Counted from the first letter of the stretch, positions 47,344-56,381 are shown. The stretch is DNA of 64,000 nt from an uncultured Allorhizobium sp. (GCA_958439205.1 OY288189.1:62001-126000), one strand, 5' to 3'. Numbers and translations are program-made. Notes: generated by a model from the letters alone, not told the origin.

Positions 47344-47474
47344 GCCCTTCCTCGCCTGCAGCGGAATGTCCCCAGGGTGCGGCTTTGACGGGCCTTTCCC
47401 CGGTCAGACGATTCGGCTAAGAGAGGCCAGATCGCGCATATCGTATGCGCCCATACAGTTCAGGGGAGCCGTCC

Positions 47475-48455
47475 ATGACCTTGTCCAACCTTCCGCCGCT
47501 CGTCACCGTTTTCGGGGGCTCGGGCTTCGTCGGTCGGCATGTGGTGCGCACGCTCGCCAAGCGCGGCTATCGCATTCGCGTTGCTGTTCGTCGCCCTGAT
47601 CTCGCCGGCTTCCTGCAGCCGCTCGGCAATGTCGGCCAGATCTCCTTCGTTCAGGCCAATCTGCGCTACCGCTCTTCGGTCGATGCCGCCGTCCAGGGCG
47701 CAGACCATGTCGTAAACTGCGTCGGCATTCTGTTCGAAAGCGGCCGCAACGGCTTTGATGCCGTGCAGGATTTTGGCGCCCGCGCTGTCGCGGAAGCCGC
47801 CCGCTCGGTTGGCGCAACGCTGACGCATATCTCGGCGATCGGTGCCGACGCCAAGTCGGACTCGGTTTACGCGGCCACAAAGGGTCGCGCAGAAGCATCC
47901 GTGCAGTCCATCCTGCCTGATGCCACCATCCTGCGCCCTTCAATCGTTTTCGGCCCCGAGGACGGCTTCTTCAACAAGTTCGCTGCCATGGCCCGCATCG
48001 CGCCGGCGCTCCCGCTGGTCGGCGGCGGCAAAACGAAGTTCCAGCCGGTCTATGTTGAAGATGTCGCCGAAGTCGTGGCACGCGCCGTTGATGGCTCCAT
48101 CGCACGCGGCAAGATCTACGAACTCGGCGGCCGTGACGTCGCGACCTTCAAGCAGTGTCTCGAGATGATGCTTGAGATCATCGGCCGCAAGCGCGCCCTC
48201 GTCACGCTGCCCTTCGGCATCGCCTCGCTCATGGGCAGCATCGCCTCTGCCGTGCCGCTGATCACACCGCCGCTCACCAGCGACCAGGTCAAGCTCCTGA
48301 AGAAGGACAATGTCGTGTCCGCCGCCGCCAAGGCCGAAGGGCGCACGCTCGAAGGCCTCGGGATCCAGCCGGTGACGATGGCGGCAATCCTGCCGACCTA
48401 CCTCGTGCAATACCGCGTGCATGGCCAGTATACGGGGTCCGGCAAGGCGGCGTGA
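47475..48455 (+). CDS. NAD(P)-binding NDUFA9-like protein
   Basis: The 326-residue protein is an atypical short-chain dehydrogenase related to the complex I accessory subunit NDUFA9. It has the N-terminal Rossmann motif VTVFGGSGFVGRHVVRTLAKRG, VRRPDLAGFLQPLG, the THISAIGADAKSDSVYAATKGRAE region holding the YxxxK pair, and LRPSIVFGPEDGFFNKFA. Such proteins are common in alphaproteobacteria, where a structural role in complex I is suspected. Catalysis is unproven. The ATG at 47475 follows AGGGGAG; the frame opens at 47445. Confidence 0.88.
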   Translation: MTLSNLPPLVTVFGGSGFVGRHVVRTLAKRGYRIRVAVRRPDLAGFLQPLGNVGQISFVQANLRYRSSVDAAVQGADHVVNCVGILFESGRNGFDAVQDFGARAVAEAARSVGATLTHISAIGADAKSDSVYAATKGRAEASVQSILPDATILRPSIVFGPEDGFFNKFAAMARIAPALPLVGGGKTKFQPVYVEDVAEVVARAVDGSIARGKIYELGGRDVATFKQCLEMMLEIIGRKRALVTLPFGIASLMGSIASAVPLITPPLTSDQVKLLKKDNVVSAAAKAEGRTLEGLGIQPVTMAAILPTYLVQYRVHGQYTGSGKAA

Positions 48456-48658
48456 GCCGCCTTTTCCGGCGCTTCCGTCGGCTGCAACCTGCACCAGCGT
48501 TGCACAAAAGACGCAGCTAAACAAAGACCTGCGTTAACTCAGGATAAAGCAAGTTCGCCTATTGATGGCGATCGTGGCAATGCGTAAAGACTGGCCCCCA
48601 ACGGCCGGCCGGCAGCGGTTGCCGGCCCCTTATTTCAGACAGTCTCAAGAGGCATTTC

Positions 48659-48817
48659 ATGGGCAAGTCCATCGCACTGTTCTTCGCATGTGCGGCGCTG
48701 GTTATCATCGCTGGCTCCTTCGTCGCGCCAACCACGGTTGCGGCCCGCAAGGACAATTGCTCGCCTGCCTATGGCATCGACCCCTGCTCGACGGCGTCCA
48801 TCCCGTCGACCAACTGA
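48659..48817 (+). CDS. Small secreted protein, 52 residues
   Basis: This reading frame encodes a hydrophobic signal peptide (MGKSIALFFACAALVIIAGS), a likely signal peptidase I site after TTVAA, and a short mature peptide with two cysteines (RKDNCSPAYGIDPCSTAS). AGAGG lies seven bases before the ATG and an intrinsic terminator begins 14 bases after the stop, so the frame looks like a genuine single-gene unit. I recognise no family. The two cysteines could form a disulfide in the periplasm. Confidence 0.6.
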   Translation: MGKSIALFFACAALVIIAGSFVAPTTVAARKDNCSPAYGIDPCSTASIPSTN

Positions 48818-48830
48818 TCCGACAAAATCA

Positions 48831-48858
48831 AAAGGCCGCCCAATTGGACGGCCTTTTT
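48831..48858 (+). terminator. Terminator after the small secreted protein gene
   Basis: AAAGGCCG (48831-48838) pairs with CGGCCTTT (48849-48856) around a ten-base loop, then a run of Ts to 48858. An A-run on the left side means it may also end uppP transcripts arriving on the minus strand. Confidence 0.88.
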
Positions 48859-48880
48859 GCTTGTCTTGGATATTCCGACT

Positions 48881-49687
48881 TCAGCCGAAGACGAGAAGTC
48901 CGACGATACCGGCCAGGCCGACGGCGATACGCCACCAGGCGAAGGGCGCGTAGCCCCGTTTCGAGACGAAATTCAAAAGCCCCCGCACCACGAAGAGCGC
49001 CGAGACAAAGGCGGCCACGAAGCCGATCCCGATGATCATGGCGTCGTCGACCGTCAGCGCATTCCGGTTCTTGTAGAGATCCAGCGTGAAGGCGCCGAGC
49101 ATGGTCGGCATGGCGAGGAAGAAGGAAAACTCCGCCGCCGAGCGCTTGTCGGCACCCAGCAGCAGCGCGCCGACGATCGTGGCGCCCGAACGCGAAGTGC
49201 CAGGGATCATCGCGACGCACTGGCAAAAGCCGATCTTGAGCGCGAGCGACAGCGGATATTCGGTGACATCGTGATATCGGGGCGTGAGCGGCAGACGGTC
49301 GATCCAGAGCAGCACGAAGCCGCCCAGGATCAGCACGACGCAGATGAGCATCGGCGTCTCGAAGAGCACAGTCTTGATGAAATCATGCGCGATGACACCG
49401 ATCACGGCAGCGGGCAGGAAACCCAGAAGGACCGCACCGACGAAGCGACGGCTCTCAGCACTTGTCGGCAGCGACAGCGCAATGCCTAAGAGCTTGGCAA
49501 AGTAGACGCTCAGGATCGCCAGGATCGCGCCTAGCTGGATGAGCACCGCAAAGGTGTTGCCGGGCGATTCAAAGCCGAGGAAATGGCCGGCCAGCAGGAC
49601 ATGGGCGGTGGAGGATACCGGCACGAACTCGGTCAGGCCTTCAATCAGGCCAAGGACCAGCGCGCTGATAATCGATTGATCTTCCAT
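48881..49687 (-). CDS. uppP: Undecaprenyl-diphosphatase
   Basis: UppP (BacA) dephosphorylates undecaprenyl pyrophosphate at the membrane and so recycles the lipid carrier for peptidoglycan; overexpression gives bacitracin resistance. The 268-residue polytopic protein has both signature motifs: [16 protein letters not shown] near the N terminus and the catalytic [19 protein letters not shown]. Length and membrane pattern are typical. It is divergent from the FzlA-like gene, across 141 bases, placing two cell-envelope genes back to back. Confidence 0.95.
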   Translation of the reverse strand: MEDQSIISALVLGLIEGLTEFVPVSSTAHVLLAGHFLGFESPGNTFAVLIQLGAILAILSVYFAKLLGIALSLPTSAESRRFVGAVLLGFLPAAVIGVIAHDFIKTVLFETPMLICVVLILGGFVLLWIDRLPLTPRYHDVTEYPLSLALKIGFCQCVAMIPGTSRSGATIVGALLLGADKRSAAEFSFFLAMPTMLGAFTLDLYKNRNALTVDDAMIIGIGFVAAFVSALFVVRGLLNFVSKRGYAPFAWWRIAVGLAGIVGLLVFG

Positions 49688-49828
49688 GAGGTCTCCTTCT
49701 AGGGGAAGGCAAAGTGATTTGCTTGTATTGCGGGAGCCGAAACCCTATAGCTTGGAAGCCGCGCTGATGACCAGCCGCTTCGACAGCCTGCGCTGCGGCC
49801 ACTGAAAATTCCGAGAATCCGAGTTCCG

Positions 49829-50521
49829 ATGCCGACCCTGTATCATCACACGATGTCCACCGCGTCCCGTTTCATTCGCCTGGTTTTGTCCGAATACGGC
49901 TTCCAGACGGATCTGGTGGAAGAGCAGACCTGGGAGAAGCGCAAGGAGTTCCTCGCCTTCAATCCCGCCGGCACGCTGCCTGTCTATGTCGACGACAATA
50001 TGCGGGCGCTTTGCGGCCCCATCATTATCTCCGAATTCATCGACGAGACGCATGGCGTCTTGAAGCGCGACCGGCGGCTGTTTGCGGAAGACCCGTTCCA
50101 GCGCGCCGAGATCCGCCGGCTGACGGAATGGTTCCTGCAGAAGATGGAGCAGGACGTGACGAAGCCGCTGGTGCGCGAACGCGTCCACAAGCTGATCATT
50201 CCGAACGGCCTCGGTGGCGGCGCGCCCGATTCGAAGGTGCTGCGCACGGCGCGGTCCAACATCCGACACCACATGAAATACCTCACCTGGCTGTCGGGCT
50301 CGCGCCAGTGGATCGCCGGTGAGCGGTTAAGCTATGCGGATCTTTCGGCCGCCGCTGCCGTTTCCGTGCTCGACTATCTCGGCGAGATCGACTGGAACGA
50401 ATTCCCGGTGGCCAAGGAGTGGTATCAGCGCATCAAGTCGCGGCCGTCCTTCCGGCCACTGCTCACCGAGCGCGTGCGCGGCATCACGCCGGTGTCGCAC
50501 TACGCCGACCTCGATTTCTAA
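49829..50521 (+). CDS. fzlA: Glutathione S-transferase-like protein, FzlA type
   Basis: The 230-residue protein has a thioredoxin-like N-terminal domain ([36 protein letters not shown]) and an all-helical C-terminal GST domain with [28 protein letters not shown]. The sequence and 230-residue length agree with FzlA, the GST-fold protein that binds FtsZ and is needed for constriction in Caulobacter and Agrobacterium. The usual catalytic serine or cysteine position is not clear, which also fits FzlA. The name rests on recall of the family pattern, so a conventional GST remains possible. queG follows 11 bases later. Confidence 0.72.
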   Translation: MPTLYHHTMSTASRFIRLVLSEYGFQTDLVEEQTWEKRKEFLAFNPAGTLPVYVDDNMRALCGPIIISEFIDETHGVLKRDRRLFAEDPFQRAEIRRLTEWFLQKMEQDVTKPLVRERVHKLIIPNGLGGGAPDSKVLRTARSNIRHHMKYLTWLSGSRQWIAGERLSYADLSAAAAVSVLDYLGEIDWNEFPVAKEWYQRIKSRPSFRPLLTERVRGITPVSHYADLDF

Positions 50522-50532
50522 CGGTTACTGTC

Positions 50533-51687
50533 ATGGACGAGCCGCAGATCGATCCCAAGATCCGGAAGCGGCGGGCAGATCTCACGCGGTTTCTGCGCGA
50601 GGAGGCTGAAGCACAAGGCTTCGATCTCTGTCGCATCACTCTGCCGGATGCCATTCCCGAAGCACCCGCCCGGCTTGAGAGCTTCCTCGAGGCCGGCCGG
50701 CACGGCACCATGGCCTGGATGGAAGAGACCAGGGAGCGCCGCGCCGATCCGCGCGTGCTCTGGTCGGATGTCCGCTCCATCGTCATGTTCGGCATGAATT
50801 ACGGCCCGGACGAGGATCCGCGCCTGCTTCAGGCGCAGCCTGAGAAGGCGGCGATTTCCGTCTATGCGCGCAACCGCGACTATCACGACGTCATCAAGGG
50901 GCGCCTCAAGGAAGTGGCGACACGCTTTGCCGCTCGTGCAGGCGCCGACGTCAAGGTCTTCGTCGACACGGCACCGGTGATGGAAAAGCCGCTCGCGGCG
51001 TCAGCCGGCCTCGGCTGGCAGGGCAAGCACACCAATCTCGTCAGCCGCGACTTTGGCTCCTGGCTCTTCCTGGGCAGCCTGTTCACCACGGCTGAGCTCG
51101 AAATCGACGATGCCGAGCGCGACCATTGCGGCTCCTGCCGGGCCTGTCTCGACGCCTGTCCGACAGACGCCTTTCCGGCACCCTACCAGATCGATGCGCG
51201 GCGCTGCATTTCCTACCTCACGATCGAGCACAAGGGGCCGATCGACAGGGCGCTTCGTCCGGCCTTCGGCAATCGCATCTATGGCTGCGACGACTGTCTT
51301 GCCGCCTGTCCCTGGAACAAGTTTGCAGCCGCCGCCCGCGAGATGAAGCTCATCGCGCGCGACGACTTGAAGGCGCCCGACATCGCCTTCTTCCTGACGC
51401 TGGACGATACTCAATTCCGCACCTATTTCAGCGGCTCGCCGGTCAAACGGATCGGGCGGGATCGTTTCGTGCGCAATGTGCTGATTGCCGCCGGCAATTC
51501 CGGCTCTGCCGATCTGGCGCCGGCCTGCGAAACGCTGCTCGACGATATCTCGGCGGATGTGCGCGGCATGGCGGTCTGGGCGCTATCGCGGCTTTTGACT
51601 GACGAGGGTTTCCAGAGGCTCCGGATGGGGCATCTGGGACAAGAAACGGACGAGACAGTCCGACAGGAATGGATGAGGGGGAGCTGA
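50533..51687 (+). CDS. queG: Epoxyqueuosine reductase
   Basis: QueG uses cobalamin and two [4Fe-4S] clusters to reduce epoxyqueuosine to queuosine in the wobble position of tRNAs. The 384 residues have [28 protein letters not shown] QueG core sequence, and two ferredoxin motifs, [13 protein letters not shown] and [13 protein letters not shown]-terminal HEAT-like region ([16 protein letters not shown]) is present. The ATG at 50533 begins the conserved part; the frame opens at 50419 inside the upstream gene. The next gene starts three bases after its stop. Confidence 0.94.
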   Translation: MDEPQIDPKIRKRRADLTRFLREEAEAQGFDLCRITLPDAIPEAPARLESFLEAGRHGTMAWMEETRERRADPRVLWSDVRSIVMFGMNYGPDEDPRLLQAQPEKAAISVYARNRDYHDVIKGRLKEVATRFAARAGADVKVFVDTAPVMEKPLAASAGLGWQGKHTNLVSRDFGSWLFLGSLFTTAELEIDDAERDHCGSCRACLDACPTDAFPAPYQIDARRCISYLTIEHKGPIDRALRPAFGNRIYGCDDCLAACPWNKFAAAAREMKLIARDDLKAPDIAFFLTLDDTQFRTYFSGSPVKRIGRDRFVRNVLIAAGNSGSADLAPACETLLDDISADVRGMAVWALSRLLTDEGFQRLRMGHLGQETDETVRQEWMRGS

Positions 51688-51690
51688 CGC

Positions 51691-52572
51691 ATGCGTTTGA
51701 TGATTTTCGGAGCGGGATATTCGGGCAAGGCCATCGGCAAGCTCCTCGGCAGCCAGGGTGCCTCAGTCGCTGGGACCACACGGAGTGTCGAGAAGGGCAA
51801 GGCGCTTGAGGACATGGGCATCCGGCCCTTCGTCTTCGACGGTGCGAGCCTGTCGGAGCCACTTCGCGCCGAGCTCTTGGAGACCACGCATCTCGTTCAG
51901 TCTATCGCCCCCGGCAGCGAAGGCGATCCGCTCATCCGCCTCTGCGGACAGCCGGGCATCAAGGCTTTGATGCCGAAGCTCGAATGGATCGTCTATCTCT
52001 CCACCGTCGGGGTCTATGGCGATCATCAGGGCGCCTGGGTCAACGAAGAGAGCGAGCTCAAGCCCGTCTCGGTGCGCTCGGTAGAACGCGTCGATGCCGA
52101 GCAGGCCTGGCAGGTGGTGGCGGCGCGTGCCGGACTGCCGCTTTCGATCCTGCGGCTCTCCGGCATTTATGGCCCTGGTCGCAACACCTTCATGAACCTG
52201 GCCAACGGGACTGCCCGCCGACTGGTGAAAAAGGACCAGGTGTTCAACCGTATCCGCGTCGAGGATATCGCATCGGCGACCGCCTTTCTCGCCGGCCCGA
52301 AGACCGGCGGGATCTTCAATGTCACCGACGACATGCCCTCCCCGCCGCAGGACGTGGTGACCGAAGCAGCCCGGCTGATGGAGATGGATGCACCCGCCGA
52401 ACAGCCGTTTGAGACGGCAGAGCTGACCCCCATGGCGCGCTCCTTCTACGGCGAGAACAAGCGGGTTTCGAACGCCAAGATCAAGTCGCTCGGATTCAAC
52501 TTCCAGTACCCGAATTACATGATGTCTCTGGCCGATCTACTTGGCTCCGGCACATGGAACCAAAGGGGCTAA
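51691..52572 (+). CDS. SDR-family NAD(P)-dependent oxidoreductase, YeeZ-like
   Basis: The 293-residue protein has a Rossmann start MRLMIFGAGYSGKAIGKLL, a central VYLSTVGVYGDHQG strand with LRLSGIYGPGRN, and the C-terminal GGIFNVTDDMPSPPQDVV region of extended SDR proteins. It resembles YeeZ-type proteins of unknown substrate. The usual catalytic YxxxK motif is not evident (the VERVDAEQAW helix replaces it), so oxidoreductase activity is doubtful. It starts three bases after queG and is probably cotranscribed with fzlA and queG. Confidence 0.85.
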   Translation: MRLMIFGAGYSGKAIGKLLGSQGASVAGTTRSVEKGKALEDMGIRPFVFDGASLSEPLRAELLETTHLVQSIAPGSEGDPLIRLCGQPGIKALMPKLEWIVYLSTVGVYGDHQGAWVNEESELKPVSVRSVERVDAEQAWQVVAARAGLPLSILRLSGIYGPGRNTFMNLANGTARRLVKKDQVFNRIRVEDIASATAFLAGPKTGGIFNVTDDMPSPPQDVVTEAARLMEMDAPAEQPFETAELTPMARSFYGENKRVSNAKIKSLGFNFQYPNYMMSLADLLGSGTWNQRG

Positions 52573-52942
52573 AACCGCGTTTCACGGGGTCAAACTTTGC
52601 GCTCAGAGCGCCAGAAAGCCTGCGCAGACGAGCGTCCGGCCCCGTCCGCACCACAATTTGGGCAGCAAATATGACGAATGAGCAAAATTTTTCTTCGCCG
52701 ATTCCGTGAATGCCGCAAACGGTGGAATCGTGAGTTTTTAATTCCGCGAAGAGTCATGGAATCAAACGATTTTTCCGTAAAATTCATATTTCGTTAAGGT
52801 AAAGATCCAACTCACGCTCATCACGAATGTTACACTATGTAACGTTTCGTGATCGAACATGGGCACGTTTTTGCCATTTTTGACCCTGCCTAGCCGGTGC
52901 CACGCAAAAAACCGCTCGTGTCAACGACTAGGGACGTAAAAC
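52573..52942 (+). promoter_or_regulatory. AT-rich upstream region of the RlpA-like gene
   Basis: These 370 bases hold no credible gene. The middle (about 52660-52870) is unusually AT-rich for this genome and contains a strong dyad at 52821-52852. No clear -35/-10 pair could be placed. The base composition and long leader suggest a regulated promoter for the downstream DPBB-domain protein. Confidence 0.45.
52821..52852. promoter_or_regulatory. 32-bp operator-like dyad
   Basis: TCACGAA (52821-52827) and TTCGTGA (52846-52852) are exact inverted repeats. Inside them GTTAC (52829-52833) and GTAAC (52839-52843) form a second inverted pair around ACTAT. The two-tier symmetry without a T-run looks like a binding site for a TetR- or MarR-sized dimer. 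It lies about 91 bases before the TTG start of the RlpA-like gene. Confidence 0.5.
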
Positions 52943-53305
52943 TTGACGATCAACCGACGCTCTATTTTCGCCGCTGCAACTATTGCTGCACTCTGTGCTT
53001 TCGCGCCTCACAGTGCAAACGCCAAGTCTTCCTGTGGTGGTGCCTCCTGGTACGCACTGCATTCGAAGACCGCTTCGGGCGAACGTATGAACCCGGCCAA
53101 GCTGACGGCAGCCCACAAGAGCCTGCCCTTCGGCACCAAGGTGAAGGTCACCAATGCGCGCAGCGGCAAGAGCGTCGTCGTTCGCATCAATGATCGTGGC
53201 CCCTTTATCCGTGGCCGTGTGCTCGATCTCTCCAAGGCAGCCGCGCAGAACATCGGCATGATCCGCTCTGGCCACGCCAAGGTCTGCTACGAAATCCTGG
53301 GCTAA
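52943..53305 (+). CDS. RlpA-like double-psi beta-barrel secreted protein
   Basis: The 120-residue protein has a signal peptide ([23 protein letters not shown]) and one double-psi beta-barrel domain: [59 protein letters not shown]. This is the RlpA domain, which in Pseudomonas is a lytic transglycosylase acting on denuded peptidoglycan. The SPOR domain of full RlpA is absent and no lipobox is obvious, so this is a short periplasmic version. The only suitable start is TTG at 52943 with GGGA upstream. The second palindromic element starts at the base after its TAA. Confidence 0.85.
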   Translation: MTINRRSIFAAATIAALCAFAPHSANAKSSCGGASWYALHSKTASGERMNPAKLTAAHKSLPFGTKVKVTNARSGKSVVVRINDRGPFIRGRVLDLSKAAAQNIGMIRSGHAKVCYEILG

Positions 53306-53567
53306 TACCAAGTGTCGATGATAGGAACCTATAGGATCGGCTCGACCGCCCTTTCTGGCTAGGAGAGGTCCGAAGAGCGATGCTCTCGCATCGGTCAAGG
53401 AGCTCGACGACGCCAGAATGGGCGGGAAGCCGACCAAAGGTGGCTTATTGCAGGCCCCTGGCGTTGTTGCGCCGCTTGGACGATGCGACAGCATCGCCCG
53501 GCGCGCCGCGCCGAGCCAGAGACCTGCAATAAGCCATCCTATCGGTTCCTATCATCGACACTTGGTA
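53306..53567. mobile_element. 262-bp palindromic MITE-like element, copy 2
   Basis: This copy is in the same orientation as 45946-46207, with about 17 differences by eye and no gaps. The terminal inverted repeats agree over about 32 bp with one mismatch. TAA lies on both sides (53303-53305, the RlpA-like stop, and 53568-53570). Internal stems are 53346-53359 with 53412-53425 (one mismatch) and 53441-53454 with 53523-53536 (perfect). The minus-strand open frame over it (52928-53494) has no support as a gene. Confidence 0.85.
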
Positions 53568-53674
53568 TAAGTGCCCCGATCTCCGGGAGCGGCGATCGAT
53601 CAGTCGGGCTTTAGGCGCTTGCTCTTGCCCGTGATCGCCGCTACCACGCTCTCTTCTTTCAGAGGAGAATGACC

Positions 53675-54967
53675 ATGCGCTTGGGCGGCCGTCTAGCCGG
53701 TGCGATCGAAGTCTTGAGCGATATCGAGACCCGTCGCCGTCCCGTTGCCGATGCCCTCAAGGATTGGGGCCTTTCGCATCGCTTTGCCGGTTCCGGTGAT
53801 CGTGCGGCAATCGGCAATATTGTCTACGACGCACTGCGCATGAAGCTCTCCCATGCCTGGCTGATGGATGACGACAGTGCCGGTTCGCTCGGCTGGGCCG
53901 TACTCCTGCGCCAATGGGGCATGAGCCTTGAGGCTTTGCAGGCCGATTTCGAAGGCGACAATTTCGCGCCCACGGCCCTGACCGAAAGCCAGATCCAGGC
54001 CTTTTCGAGCCGCGATCTCGCCGACGCCCCCTTGCATGTCCAGGCCGACATTCCCGACTGGGTGCAGCCATCCTTCGAGCAGGCCTTCGGTGACGACTGG
54101 CTGGCCGAGGCACAGGCGCTGGCCACACGCCCGACGCTTGATCTGCGCGTCAACACGCTGAAGGCCAACCGCGACAAAGTCCTGAAGGCGCTCGACCGTT
54201 CCGGCGCCCAGGCCTCGCCGATCGCGCGCTTCGGCATGCGCGTACCGGCCGGCGAAGGCCCGTCACGGCTGCCGAACGTCACGGCCGAACTCAGCTTCCA
54301 GAAGGGCTGGTTCGAAGTGCAGGACGAGGGTTCGCAGATCGTCGCCGATCTCGTGACACCGCGCGAAGGCGACCAGGTGCTCGACTTCTGCGCCGGTGGT
54401 GGCGGCAAGACGCTCGCCATGGCGGCTGCCATGAACAACAAGGGCCAGGTCCACGCCTATGACGCCGACCGCAAGCGGCTGGCGCCGATCATCGAGCGGC
54501 TGAAGCGCGCTGGCACCCACAATGTCCAGGTCCATGACAGCACCAAGGGGCTTTCAAGCCTCAAGGAACGCTGCGACCAGGTGCTGGTCGATGCGCCCTG
54601 CACCGGCACAGGCACATGGCGCCGTCGTCCCGACACCAAGTGGCGCCTGACCGACCGAAACCTGCAGGAGCGCGTGGCGCAGCAGCAGGAGGCCCTCACC
54701 GAGGCCTCGACCTTCGTCAAGCCGAATGGCTCCCTGCTTTATGTCACCTGCTCTGTGCTGCCGGAAGAAAATGACCGCCAGGTCCAGGCCTTCTGCGAGG
54801 CCAATCCGAGCTTCGAGATCGTCTCCGTGGTTGAAGACTGGACGCGTCTGTTCGGGACGTCAGCGCCGAAGCCACGCTCGGCCGATGGCAAGACCGTGAC
54901 GCTCAGCCCTGCCAGCATGGACACCGACGGCTTCTTCTTCTGTCGCATGCGCCGTCGCCCGACGTGA
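53675..54967 (+). CDS. RsmB/NOP family RNA 5-methylcytosine methyltransferase
   Basis: This SAM-dependent enzyme methylates cytosine C5 in RNA, probably 16S rRNA. The 430 residues start with an NusB-like or RsmB-type helical region (MRLGGRLAGAIEVLSDIETRR). The catalytic domain has SAM motif VLDFCAGGGGKTLAMAA, the motif IV cysteine in VDAPCTGTGTWRRRPD, and the motif VI catalytic cysteine in YVTCSVLPEEN. I use the ATG at 53675, seven bases after AGAGGAG; the ATG at 53669 is too close to it. Rhizobial genomes commonly call it RsmB, but the exact target is unproven. Confidence 0.88.
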   Translation: MRLGGRLAGAIEVLSDIETRRRPVADALKDWGLSHRFAGSGDRAAIGNIVYDALRMKLSHAWLMDDDSAGSLGWAVLLRQWGMSLEALQADFEGDNFAPTALTESQIQAFSSRDLADAPLHVQADIPDWVQPSFEQAFGDDWLAEAQALATRPTLDLRVNTLKANRDKVLKALDRSGAQASPIARFGMRVPAGEGPSRLPNVTAELSFQKGWFEVQDEGSQIVADLVTPREGDQVLDFCAGGGGKTLAMAAAMNNKGQVHAYDADRKRLAPIIERLKRAGTHNVQVHDSTKGLSSLKERCDQVLVDAPCTGTGTWRRRPDTKWRLTDRNLQERVAQQQEALTEASTFVKPNGSLLYVTCSVLPEENDRQVQAFCEANPSFEIVSVVEDWTRLFGTSAPKPRSADGKTVTLSPASMDTDGFFFCRMRRRPT

Positions 54968-55090
54968 TTTGACCATCGTCAAGTCCAACGGCTGTTTCTT
55001 ATAGTCGACTGTTTGACACCAGTTTCTTTTTGCGCGAAGACATGGCCGTCCGTTCAATACGAGGCGCCATCGGCGCCGCAGGGAGACACC

Positions 55091-56371
55091 ATGATCCGGA
55101 AATCCGTCATCGGCGCATCGATCGCGCTGCTGGTCACATCGGCTGCCATCTTCGCTGGTCCGGCGCTCGCCGCGCCGGCACCAAAGGACGTGCTGACCCA
55201 CTACAGCGCGCTGGCTGAAGCCAAGTTCCAGGATGCGCTTTCGACCGCCAAGGCACTGGATGCCGCCATCGACGCGCTGATTGCCAAGCCGAGCGACGAA
55301 ACGCTGAAAGCCGCGCGCGCGGCCTGGATCGCCGCCCGCGTGCCCTATCAGCAGACCGAGGTCTATCGCTTCGGCAACCCGATCGTTGACGATTGGGAAG
55401 GCAAGGTGAATGCCTGGCCGCTGGATGAAGGCCTGATCGATTACGTCGATGCTGCTTACGGCACCGAAAGCGACGGCAATGCGCTTTACGTGGCCAACGT
55501 CATCGCCAGCCCGAAGGTCAAGATCAACGGCGATGAGGTCGATGCCTCCCAGATCACGCCGGAGTTTCTCGCCGAGACGCTGCATGAAGCCGGCGAAGTC
55601 GAAGCCAATGTCGCAACCGGCTATCATGCCATCGAATTCCTGCTCTGGGGCCAGGATCTGAACGGCACCGGTCCGGGTGCCGGCAACCGTCCCTATACCG
55701 ATTACGACACGGCCAATTGCACCAATGGCAATTGCGACCGCCGCGCCGCCTACCTGAAGGCCGCTTCCACGCTGCTGGTCCAGGACCTCGAAGAGATGGT
55801 CGCTGCCTGGGCGCCCGAGGGCGAAGCGACGAAGGCTGTTCTCGCCGACGAGCAGAAGGGCATTTCCGCGATCCTCACCGGCATGGGCTCGCTCTCCTAC
55901 GGCGAACTCGCCGGCGAGCGCATGAAGCTCGGCGTGCTGCTGCATGATCCGGAAGAAGAGCATGACTGCTTCTCCGACAACACGCATGCCTCGCATCTGA
56001 ACGACGCCATCGGCATCGCCTCTGCCTATACCGGCGAATACACCCGCGTCGACGGCACCAAGCTCACCGGCCCGTCGCTCTCCGAACTGGTTGCCGCCAA
56101 GGACCAGGCGCTCGATGCGGAAATGAAGGGCAAGCTTGAGAAGACGCTCAATGCCATGAACGCCATGGCCGAGCGCGCTCAGACCAAGGAAGCCTATGAC
56201 CAGATGATCGGCGAAGGCAATGCCGAGGGCAATGCAACCGTGCAGGCCGCCATCGACGGCCTGATCGACCAGACCCAGACCATCCAGCGCGTCATTGCGT
56301 CGCTGGACCTCGGCACGATCGAGCTTGAAGGCTCCGACAGCCTTGATAATCCTGGCGCGGTCTTCCAGTAA
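55091..56371 (+). CDS. Imelysin-family (M75) periplasmic protein
   Basis: Imelysin-like proteins are periplasmic or surface helical proteins linked to iron uptake. The 426 residues start with a signal peptide (MIRKSVIGASIALLVTSAAIFAGPALA). The family motif GxHxxE is present as G177-Y-H179-A-I-E182 in ATGYHAIEFLLWGQD. A cysteine pair occurs in NCTNGNC. It is the first gene of a four-gene run with a di-haem protein, a second imelysin and a DUF1513 protein. A strong hairpin separates it from the next gene. I see no convincing Irr or RirA site in the 123-base upstream region. Confidence 0.9.
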   Translation: MIRKSVIGASIALLVTSAAIFAGPALAAPAPKDVLTHYSALAEAKFQDALSTAKALDAAIDALIAKPSDETLKAARAAWIAARVPYQQTEVYRFGNPIVDDWEGKVNAWPLDEGLIDYVDAAYGTESDGNALYVANVIASPKVKINGDEVDASQITPEFLAETLHEAGEVEANVATGYHAIEFLLWGQDLNGTGPGAGNRPYTDYDTANCTNGNCDRRAAYLKAASTLLVQDLEEMVAAWAPEGEATKAVLADEQKGISAILTGMGSLSYGELAGERMKLGVLLHDPEEEHDCFSDNTHASHLNDAIGIASAYTGEYTRVDGTKLTGPSLSELVAAKDQALDAEMKGKLEKTLNAMNAMAERAQTKEAYDQMIGEGNAEGNATVQAAIDGLIDQTQTIQRVIASLDLGTIELEGSDSLDNPGAVFQ

Positions 56372-56381
56372 GCAGCAAAGG

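Noticed and set aside
52928..53494. Minus-strand open frame over element copy 2
   Set aside because: It shares its first 70 or so codons with the frame over copy 1 because both read through the same repeat, then runs antisense to the RlpA-like gene. There is no coding evidence.
54968..55090. Iron-responsive operator (Irr or RirA type) before the first imelysin gene
   Set aside because: A TTGAC-N4-GTCAA dyad is present, but it does not match the TGA-N9-TCA or ICE patterns, so I do not call it.
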